23,093 nt of DNA from a virus. How positions within the stretch are numbered: position 1 is the first letter of the stretch; each line of letters begins with the position of its first letter. Made by a program: the position numbers and the translations under genes. The notes under the pieces were generated by a model. The model had not been told where the DNA came from. It saw only the letters and a list, made by a program, of their open reading frames with translations, and made no database searches. Location of the stretch: the IMG/VR virus record IMGVR_UViG_3300021197_001916, positions 1-23,093 of that record. One strand, given 5' to 3'. Positions 8,348-14,536 of the stretch are shown here, one piece after another.

Positions 8348-8364
8348 TAAATAGTGTTAAATAG
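8348..8364 (-). promoter_or_regulatory. Two CTATTTA elements upstream of the sheath gene
   Basis: Sense copies of CTATTTA lie at 8364-8358 and 8354-8348, 10 bases (one helical turn) apart, within GACTATTTAACACTATTTAC. The first is preceded by an inverted repeat AATAGT/ACTATT (8360-8380) that overlaps the gp15 stop. The sheath ATG is at 8309. A double copy before one of the most abundant virion proteins is suggestive of a promoter role. Confidence 0.5.
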
Positions 8365-8375
8365 TCTGAATGGTA

Positions 8376-9320
8376 CTATTCTCTATATTTTCCATCTTTA
8401 ATAGTGTCGGGTATATCTCCCAAAATTGTTCGTTCCCGTGCAAACTTAAATTCCACAGCATTTTCTCTCTTAACAATCTTGGGTTTTTCTTGATTTTCGC
8501 CCTCGCCGATGAGATATCCTAATGTTTCAATCGTAATAGTGCTCTCATAGTTGCGCTGGTCCATACCGAGATTGGCTTTATTCGAGCCGACTGCCAAGGA
8601 GCCATCAATAAAGATTTCATAAAAATGTCCCTCATTTTCAATTCGGCGTGGAGTTCGCGAGTTGCCCGGAACGGTTAAGAACGGAGTGATCATTGTGTTC
8701 AGTTGCTGCTGATACTCGCTTCGCACTGTAACTTCGTACATTACCTTTACCCATACCGGGATAGGAATTGTGATCGTTTCATAGACCGTCTTAGCTGTCG
8801 ACATGTTGCGCTTGTTGGTATTCTGCATTTTGCTCGGTACAGAATTATTAACACCATACTTACGATTCGCTTGGGCGTTTTGAAATTCAGCTGTTTTCTT
8901 TTGATTGATCTGGCGCGCAATCGTTATCGTGCCCCCTGCAGCGCCAGCTTCAGGGTAAAGGTTGGCATAGACGGTCCCTTTATAGTTGGGTTCCTTGGTT
9001 ACACTAGCGCGGTTCACCGTAATCAGCGGGAGGACCAGAGCCTCTTCCTTATCTCTCAGGTCTTTGTTATGCTTGATCTGATAGGCGCGCTCGGAAGTGA
9101 CCCATAAAACCGGTACTTTTTTAAATCCATCGTTGGTTGTGGTGGAAATATTTAAAGTTTCATCTATAAACCGGAGCATTGCTGTGTCGATAGTTTCTAG
9201 CGTCGATGGCATAAACTCTACTTCGTGAAGCTTGGCTGCCACTTCTTTATCGCCCACGTAATTAAACCGGTCAGTTCTTTTGTCTTCAATTTGTTTTTGT
9301 GTCTTTTTACTCCGGGTCAT
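8376..9320 (-). CDS. gp15: Tail completion / sheath stabiliser protein, gp15-like
   Basis: The product is 314 aa (T4 gp15 is 272), starting at ATG preceded by AGGA that overlaps the gp13 stop region. Gp15 forms a hexameric ring on the last sheath and tube rings and connects the tail to the neck. Supporting features are VPVLWVTSERAYQ (69-81), EALVLPLITVNRASV, the long beta segment IPIPVWVKVMYEVTV with QQQLNTMITPFLTVPGN, and the final ESTITIETLGYLIGEGENQ with EFKFARERTILGD. These follow the order seen in gp15 proteins (W-x-S/P-K-x-R, LPRM-type strand, ...MVKN...QIVEQILPFF..., TFTLKGYFYG). Placement between gp13 and the sheath agrees with the assignment. Confidence 0.8.
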   Translation of the reverse strand: MTRSKKTQKQIEDKRTDRFNYVGDKEVAAKLHEVEFMPSTLETIDTAMLRFIDETLNISTTTNDGFKKVPVLWVTSERAYQIKHNKDLRDKEEALVLPLITVNRASVTKEPNYKGTVYANLYPEAGAAGGTITIARQINQKKTAEFQNAQANRKYGVNNSVPSKMQNTNKRNMSTAKTVYETITIPIPVWVKVMYEVTVRSEYQQQLNTMITPFLTVPGNSRTPRRIENEGHFYEIFIDGSLAVGSNKANLGMDQRNYESTITIETLGYLIGEGENQEKPKIVKRENAVEFKFARERTILGDIPDTIKDGKYRE

Positions 9321-9324
9321 TGCG

Positions 9325-10587
9325 CTATCCTACAAAAATGCCGGCAGGAATATTTTCTGTGACTTTCTTAGTCGAGTCTTGGAGTGTCGCGTCAACGGCG
9401 GCGAGATTCGCATAAGTTGTCTCGTCGAGGATAGTTTTCAACTCATTTCTCAGATTGTCCTGCTCTGTTCGGGCTTGCCCTAACAATTCGCTAGCATTAA
9501 GTGTTACACTTTCACCAGGGATCGGCACAGTCGAGAACTTACCGCGTACCTGCCCTAACATCTCCTTAGTCAGTGCCAACGCAAACCGGCGGATCCACTG
9601 CTTACCTATAGAGTTAATATTCTCATAAGGGATATTTTCAAATGGTAGTGTATTAAGGTTATTGATTCCCATTACTCCATTTTCGCCGCGGCCAGTTTCA
9701 TCCCATGGTTCATACTGATTCTCAATTGTGAACTGAACCCAAAAGTTCGCGGGGCTAGTCCTGTCTGGATTGGGGAAAATCCTCAACATATTATCCTTAA
9801 TCTCATAAGAATAGTGTGAGACTCGGGTATAAAGCGCATCCTCGTATGCCATCGCCTGTAGCTTGTTCTGCCATGTCGGAACAATCTCAAAAGTAGAATC
9901 GTCCGCATACTGCCCATAAGTTCGCATGTTGCCAACCACAGAAAATCCGCCATAATATCCGTAAAAGCGCCACATTGCGCGTGGAGTTCTGAAGAATACT
10001 TTTCGTACAGTAACTCTCTTATCTTTAATTTGCTCGTAGTAGGGAACCGTAGAATCAGTAGCCGCTGAAGAGGAGAGGATCGCCTGAAGATCATAATCTT
10101 GCGTACCCGGCACCATGGGGACGGACCCTGAGTAGATAGGGAGGGTGCCATTGATATTTGCTTCTGTGCTTATTCCCTCTACTACTCTCTTCACATAACC
10201 GTATTCATAGCGTGGATATCTTAAGGCTATGTTCGATCCCGATAGCGAGCCCGTGATCGTACCATCTTGGTCGAAGGATCCCGTGCTGCTGCCCAGGTAC
10301 GAGGATAGAGCATTCTTGGACTGATGCAGATTTACTAAATAGGAATATTCTAATACAGCTTCCTCATATGCTGCATAGACGTTCCCTTCGGACAACTCAA
10401 TATCTAATACGTCGCCTCCGAGCTTCTTATAGGTATAGGCTACCTGATCGGCTGCTCCCGAGAGGAAGAAGTCCGAAGAATCATACATCCCAAAAGGCAG
10501 TGTCGCAGCTACGTTAAGTACACTACCGGTGGCTGGCAAAATGTTGGCGTTGGATGTTGAAGCAGGGTAAAGTTTAGGGATTGCCAT
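9325..10587 (-). CDS. gp13: Neck protein, gp13-like
   Basis: The product is 420 aa (T4 gp13 is 309), starting at ATG with GAGGA upstream. Gp13 works with gp14 to seal the DNA-filled head and present the tail-binding neck. The family signs are the N-terminal helix KKLGGDVLDIELSEGNVYAA with EEAVLEY (compare the LGxPVxDxExxDEQIxxxxxxALxxY pattern), central aromatic strands (AMWRFYGYYGG), an NMLRIFPNP turn, and the C-terminal WIRRFALALTKEMLGQVRGK, then VPIPGESVTLNASELLGQA followed by a long helix. The extra length lies near residues 95-165, in Ser/Gly-rich loops. It ends 4 bases before the gp15-like start, so the two are translationally coupled. Confidence 0.85.
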   Translation of the reverse strand: MAIPKLYPASTSNANILPATGSVLNVAATLPFGMYDSSDFFLSGAADQVAYTYKKLGGDVLDIELSEGNVYAAYEEAVLEYSYLVNLHQSKNALSSYLGSSTGSFDQDGTITGSLSGSNIALRYPRYEYGYVKRVVEGISTEANINGTLPIYSGSVPMVPGTQDYDLQAILSSSAATDSTVPYYEQIKDKRVTVRKVFFRTPRAMWRFYGYYGGFSVVGNMRTYGQYADDSTFEIVPTWQNKLQAMAYEDALYTRVSHYSYEIKDNMLRIFPNPDRTSPANFWVQFTIENQYEPWDETGRGENGVMGINNLNTLPFENIPYENINSIGKQWIRRFALALTKEMLGQVRGKFSTVPIPGESVTLNASELLGQARTEQDNLRNELKTILDETTYANLAAVDATLQDSTKKVTENIPAGIFVG

Positions 10588-10613
10588 TTAGAGTTCCTCG
10601 ATTAGTCTATTAC

Positions 10614-10620
10614 TAAATAG
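10614..10620 (-). promoter_or_regulatory. CTATTTA element between the capsid terminator and gp13
   Basis: The sense strand reads CTTTCTATTTAGTAATAG. The element abuts the terminator stem, and CTATT/AATAG can pair as a small hairpin. It lies 27 bases upstream of the gp13 ATG. One of the recurrent CTATTTA copies. Confidence 0.45.
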
Positions 10621-10652
10621 AAAGCCCCGCCTCAAAAGAGAGACGGGGCTTT
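10621..10652 (-). terminator. Strong terminator after the capsid gene
   Basis: AAAGCCCCG (10621-10629) and CGGGGCTTT (10644-10652) form a 9-bp stem that can extend with CTC/GAG inside the loop. On the sense strand the stem ends in CTTT and runs into CTATTTAG. The element is nearly symmetrical and could stop transcription from both sides. It lies 27 bases beyond the capsid stop. Confidence 0.9.
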
Positions 10653-10678
10653 AACTATTTTGACCTTACGTCAGACTA

Positions 10679-12487
10679 TTAGCCAGTCACTACATCCTTG
10701 CAGATAACCAGTCCGTACATATCTGGACGAACCATCTTCTTGGCGTATCGGGTCATGACACCCTTACGAGGTACGAAGTCCTCTACACCGAAGATAGTAG
10801 GTGTGGTCTGCAGCGGCACATAAGGTGCATACACATAACCACTCTCAAGGAAGGAACTTCCGCGGCGACCAACGAGGATCACGTTACGCATGAAGTATGG
10901 ATCGACAAAGATGTCGAGCTTCTTCGAGAGGGAACCAACCTTAACAGCACCCGCGTCGCCACGGTCGCTATCAGCAGTCACGTTAGCACGGAAGCCAGCA
11001 GTGAACTCAAGGATGTTGGCAACTTCAGGTCCGCAGACGATGAAGTTAGCAGCACCACGCAGAGTCTTGCGGTGGATCTGTGCGGAGACGTCATTGATGG
11101 ACTCAATGAGTGTCTCATACCATTCGCTCACGTTACCTGTGAACTCGCCACCAGAGGCGACTGCACCTGTCTCGCGATTCAGGAACTCACCTGGGGAGCG
11201 CGACCAGTAACGAGTACCGGCTGCAGCACCTGCGACGAGGTCCTCAAGGATCTCACGATCAATCTCAAGAGCGATCTGCTCAGACAGAATCTGAGTAAGC
11301 TCGACCTCTGCATCCAGGTTGTGGTATGCGTTAAGGTCTTGACCCAACTCAGGAGTCCACTTAGCCTTCAGCTTCTTGGTGATAGCTGTGACAGCCACGG
11401 AATCAACCTTAATGTCGATCTCGGGGATGTCAACGTTGTTCTCAAGACCCCAGTCGGTAGTACCTTCAACAGCACCAAGAGCCGAAGCGTCCTGGAAGTT
11501 GTCGTCGATGGCGAAGGTGATCTTGCAATCTCGGACCGAAGCAGAGAGGACACCAGGGTTGGAACCATTGGTCGAAACAAAGACAGCGCGGACAACTTCT
11601 CGGTTGACCGTGCCGGGATCACTAAGGGACCGGCTCAGCTGGCTGAGTCGTGGAACGAGTACAGCGACGCCGCTAGCAAGGTTAGAAGCCATGGCAGTGA
11701 GATCATCCTGGTTAAACTGCGTGGAAGCAGAGAGACCAAGCTCAGCAATAACGAAGCTGGAACCAGATGTGAGATCTGGATCGTAGCGAAGCAACTGAGT
11801 AGCGTTCAGAACGCTGAAGTTCGGGGCAAGGTTATTTGCGCCGCCCGGACCACCAGTGCTCCAGCCGCCGGCGGTACCGCGTGGCATGTCTGCCGTGCCG
11901 ATGCACTCGCCAAGAGCACCAATGGTGCCTGAGCCAATAACTGTGATACCTTTATTGTCTGTAGCAACCGACGGGTCAAGTGTACCAGTCGGAGACGAGT
12001 AACCGTTACGCAAGTTGTAAGGACCGTTTGCAACGGTACCCTCGCCACCGGCGAGATCAACACCACCAGTGATCTGGGAACCAACAACATTACCACCATA
12101 AAGCGATGTGTTCTCGTTGAAACCAAGACGGTTGGCGTTGGTCAGCGTACCACCAAACTCAAAATCAAGGAAGAAGATGAGGCCGGAAGGCAAGCTCATG
12201 GGCTGAACGGAAACGAGTTCGTTTGCGATCAGGTTGCCGAATACTCGGCGTACAAGTGGGAATGCAACTGCTGCAAAACCCTGGACGTCACCAGCAGACA
12301 TGCTGGAAGACTCACGGAGCAGCTCTTTTGCTTGGTTTTCAAGCAAACGTGCCATTCCATTCCGAACGGTATCGTCACCGAGACCCTCAAGAAGACCTGT
12401 CTGTTCCCACTTATTAATGAGAGCAGCACCTTCAGCTGAGAGATCACGATTTACGATGCCTTCGGTCAATTTCTCGACGATAGACAT
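10679..12487 (-). CDS. gp23: Major capsid protein, gp23-like
   Basis: The product is 602 aa (T4 gp23 is 521), starting at ATG after a strong AGGAGG. It forms the hexamers of the head shell. Diagnostic segments are KWEQTGLLEGLGD (26-38), ARLLENQAKELL (46-57), and FPLVRRVFGNLIANELVSVQ (76-95), followed by PSGLIFFLDFEFG. The region 106-200 is longer and Gly/Asn-rich compared with T4 and may be a surface insertion. Later LKAKWTPELGQDL, EILSEQIALEIDREIL-type helices and the C-terminal PRKGVMTRYAKKMVRPDMYG also fit. A probable prohead protease site, LLRE followed by SSSM, lies after residue 59, close to the known T4 cut after residue 65. A strong terminator follows, as expected for the most abundant late transcript. 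Confidence 0.95.
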   Translation of the reverse strand: MSIVEKLTEGIVNRDLSAEGAALINKWEQTGLLEGLGDDTVRNGMARLLENQAKELLRESSSMSAGDVQGFAAVAFPLVRRVFGNLIANELVSVQPMSLPSGLIFFLDFEFGGTLTNANRLGFNENTSLYGGNVVGSQITGGVDLAGGEGTVANGPYNLRNGYSSPTGTLDPSVATDNKGITVIGSGTIGALGECIGTADMPRGTAGGWSTGGPGGANNLAPNFSVLNATQLLRYDPDLTSGSSFVIAELGLSASTQFNQDDLTAMASNLASGVAVLVPRLSQLSRSLSDPGTVNREVVRAVFVSTNGSNPGVLSASVRDCKITFAIDDNFQDASALGAVEGTTDWGLENNVDIPEIDIKVDSVAVTAITKKLKAKWTPELGQDLNAYHNLDAEVELTQILSEQIALEIDREILEDLVAGAAAGTRYWSRSPGEFLNRETGAVASGGEFTGNVSEWYETLIESINDVSAQIHRKTLRGAANFIVCGPEVANILEFTAGFRANVTADSDRGDAGAVKVGSLSKKLDIFVDPYFMRNVILVGRRGSSFLESGYVYAPYVPLQTTPTIFGVEDFVPRKGVMTRYAKKMVRPDMYGLVICKDVVTG

Positions 12488-12523
12488 ATTAAAACCTCCT
12501 AATATTGTTATTAATGAATGTCA

Positions 12524-13639
12524 TTATTTATTCAAACCTGCTAAACGCAGCATACGACCCATATTTGGGTCTTTAGTAGCCTCGTTGTTTTTTCGGGAGT
12601 TGAGTAATAAGGATGTAGGTCTTTGAACTGCTTCACGAAGTGTCTGTGGTCGTGTGCGCTGATCTGGCGCGGACCCCACTGCGTTTTGAATCGTTTCAAA
12701 AATCATACCCGTTTCTTCAACAGAATTGGCAGATTGAACAGCTTCGACAATTTGTGTTTTTTGTCGCTCATTCAAGGAGGCGCTATTCAAAGCCTTGTTT
12801 TGATAAACAAGCTTGGCGTTATCCAAGTTCAACTTCATGAGCTGATCCTTGGCTTCCATAATAAGAGCACGTAGCTCTGTATTAGAATCTGTAAGTTCTG
12901 AGATCTTCGTCTCAAAGAGGGCGGCGTCAGAAACTGTATCTACAGTCTGTACCTCTTCCTCTTCCTCTTCTTCGAGGTTATCGGCATTAGCGGCTGCCGC
13001 GGCCATGGCTTCATCATTAGCTTGCAGAACGCTATTATATGCAGAGTTACCGGATGACCAGCCCTGCGGGCGAGGGGTCATATCCACAGTAAGTTCTTCA
13101 ATCAGGTCTGCAATCATCTCTTCAGTAAGATTAATCTCGTCGTCGTCATATGCCTCTTCCACGGCTGCATTTTCGATGTCCTGATTGGACATTGCATCAT
13201 CTTCCTCTTGATCAACTTGACTAACACCTGAGAGGGTGGCTGCAGCGTCAGACTCAACATCGCTCATGCCTGTCTGAGTTTCTTCTAGTGCATCGGCAAG
13301 GTCGAGTGCATCGGTTAGATCATCTTCCTCTACAACCTCGTCCTCTTCTTCGAGGCGCGCCTTGAGAGCATCGAAATCAATCTCTACGATCTCTTCTTCA
13401 GCAAGTCCCTCGACTTCTTCGTTTGCAAAAGCAAATGGGATATCTTCCGTAAACTCCATTAGATCTTCACCATCTGTAGCTTCTTCTTCTAATCCCACCT
13501 CTTCCTGCTCTAAAAGAGTGTCAAGGGCTCGCTTGACTTCTCCTGAGTATTTGTTCAGGACAGCATCTTCTGCATTTTTTAATGCGGCTTCCTTGAGGGC
13601 TTTAGCGTCTACGATTGCTTCTTCTAATAGTGAAGACAT
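12524..13639 (-). CDS. gp22: Prohead core scaffolding protein, gp22-like
   Basis: The product is 371 aa and very acidic, starting at ATG with GGAG upstream. The scaffold forms the internal core around which the capsid protein assembles, and it is then digested by the prohead protease. Residues 42-235 are dominated by Glu and Asp, including a run of seven Glu (223-229). Residues 237-275 form a predicted coiled coil (ETKISELTDSNTELRALI). The block NAKLVYQNKALNSASLNERQ (274-293) and QIVEAVQSANSVEETGMIFE are what I recognise as the conserved core of T4-superfamily scaffold proteins. The end (MGRMLRLAGLNK) is also typical. Candidate protease sites of the L-x-E type occur at LKE-AA (17) and LRE-AV (337). 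It precedes the capsid gene, as gene 22 precedes 23 in T4. Confidence 0.85.
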   Translation of the reverse strand: MSSLLEEAIVDAKALKEAALKNAEDAVLNKYSGEVKRALDTLLEQEEVGLEEEATDGEDLMEFTEDIPFAFANEEVEGLAEEEIVEIDFDALKARLEEEDEVVEEDDLTDALDLADALEETQTGMSDVESDAAATLSGVSQVDQEEDDAMSNQDIENAAVEEAYDDDEINLTEEMIADLIEELTVDMTPRPQGWSSGNSAYNSVLQANDEAMAAAAANADNLEEEEEEEVQTVDTVSDAALFETKISELTDSNTELRALIMEAKDQLMKLNLDNAKLVYQNKALNSASLNERQKTQIVEAVQSANSVEETGMIFETIQNAVGSAPDQRTRPQTLREAVQRPTSLLLNSRKNNEATKDPNMGRMLRLAGLNK

Positions 13640-13653
13640 AAGATTACTCCAGA

Positions 13654-13670
13654 TCTGATAACTTATCAGA
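13654..13670. promoter_or_regulatory. 17-base palindrome before the scaffold gene
   Basis: TCTGATAA-C-TTATCAGA is a perfect 8-bp inverted repeat around one base. In RNA it can fold as a 6-bp stem with a 5-base loop, placed just upstream of the GGAG of the scaffold gene. It could be a protein-binding operator or a translational control hairpin. Confidence 0.45.
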
Positions 13671-13672
13671 AA

Positions 13673-13679
13673 TAAATAG
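13673..13679 (-). promoter_or_regulatory. CTATTTA element upstream of the scaffold gene
   Basis: The sense strand reads GGACTATTTATTTC. It lies 34 bases upstream of the scaffold ATG and directly before an inverted repeat. One of the recurrent CTATTTA copies. Confidence 0.45.
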
Positions 13680-13724
13680 TCCTTAGGATGCCGAAATGAC
13701 TAATAGTTGTAATTTAGAGTACTA

Positions 13725-14501
13725 TCAAATCTGTGGTTCTATTTTCCAGATCCGCATGCGGTTGACTGTAAAGGTTGGCTGAGCGCCGCTGGTGTCGCCC
13801 ACAAAAACAAGCCCTACGTTAACTGGGGCGGAGGCTGTGAGGGTTAGTGTCTGTTGGGAGCCGGCTATGGCGGGACTGTCTGTGGAGGCATAAATTGCAC
13901 CTTTATAGGTTCCTGCATTGGGTGTGTTTCCATCAGCACTAGTACTCACTAGGCAAGTATTAAAACCATCCCTGCTCAACTTAGTATAAAAGGTGAGTTC
14001 ATTGCCGCCGGCGTTCGCGGTGGCTTGCTGGGTTCCACCCACATAATAGTAGTATTTATCGGCGCCGTTATATTGGGTTCCGAATAGACATGTATAGCCC
14101 CTGCTCACAGCATCATCGCTCCAGAAGCCCGCCATGAAACGAGCAAAGTTTGCTCCGCCGCCGGGGTAGGAATTGCAAACCGTCTGGACCACATACTCTG
14201 CTGACGCGTTTAGGCTACTGTCAAGAGCGGATAATTTGATCCCCAAATAAGGTCCCGTACGGGCTGTATTATACCAGTCCCCGACGCTGCTCGCCTTAGG
14301 CTCCAAGATTAAATTCGAACCGTTAGGTCCAAACACGGTGGAATTGCCACCATTTCCTATGGTCCATGTCTGCCCATTAAGCGAAACTGTGCTCTCCCCA
14401 GTCCAATCATCCGAAGTCATTGTAGTAAAGTCTAAGTCTGATAAGAGAGTGACGGATGCAGGGGGTGCATCGATTCCATCAACATTTTTAATATTTGCCA
14501 T
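13725..14501 (-). CDS. Beta-rich virion-associated protein, possibly lectin-like, unknown function
   Basis: I choose the ATG at 14501 (258 aa, MANIKNVDG) because GGAG lies 5 bases upstream. The longer frame from 14534 (269 aa) has no ribosome signal. The sequence resembles a jelly-roll carbohydrate-binding fold: LLSDLDFTTMTSDDWTG near the start, aromatic and Asn/Gly-rich strands in the middle (GPYLGIKLSALD, NFARFMAGFWSD, ADKYYYYVGGTQQ), and a final strand RMRIWKIEPQI. These features recall concanavalin-like laminarinase/LamG domains, where such an N-terminal DFT-W and C-terminal RIWKI strand are common. That is a structural guess with no catalytic residues identified. It follows two fibre genes, so a fibre tip, capsid decoration or glycan-binding accessory is plausible. 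Confidence 0.65.
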   Translation of the reverse strand: MANIKNVDGIDAPPASVTLLSDLDFTTMTSDDWTGESTVSLNGQTWTIGNGGNSTVFGPNGSNLILEPKASSVGDWYNTARTGPYLGIKLSALDSSLNASAEYVVQTVCNSYPGGGANFARFMAGFWSDDAVSRGYTCLFGTQYNGADKYYYYVGGTQQATANAGGNELTFYTKLSRDGFNTCLVSTSADGNTPNAGTYKGAIYASTDSPAIAGSQQTLTLTASAPVNVGLVFVGDTSGAQPTFTVNRMRIWKIEPQI

Positions 14502-14536
14502 CTCTACTCCATTGATTAATGATGAATTGGGCATCG

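Noticed and set aside
10336-10342. A further CTATTTA copy on the sense strand.
   Set aside because: It lies within the gp13-like coding region, far from a start; one coding copy is near the chance expectation for about 22 kb.
11072-11932. A 286-codon open frame on the plus strand opposite the capsid gene.
   Set aside because: It is antisense to a confidently identified gp23 and has no ribosome site or recognisable domain; a by-product of codon bias in a highly expressed gene.
12526-12533. AATAAATA on the minus strand upstream of the capsid gene, matching the NATAAATA late motif of cyanophages.
   Set aside because: It is made by the last codons of the scaffold gene (AAT AAA TAA) and no other gap shows it in this direction. 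A promoter there is possible but not supported.
12849-13658. Long Ser-rich open frames on the plus strand opposite the scaffold gene.
   Set aside because: They are the mirror of Glu/Asp-rich codons (GAA/GAG read as TTC/CTC and shifted to Ser). They have no start signals or protein-like composition.
14502-14534. The 11-codon N-terminal extension (MPNSSLINGVE) of the 269-aa frame.
   Set aside because: The ATG at 14534 has no ribosome site, while the ATG at 14501 has GGAG at the right distance inside this extension.
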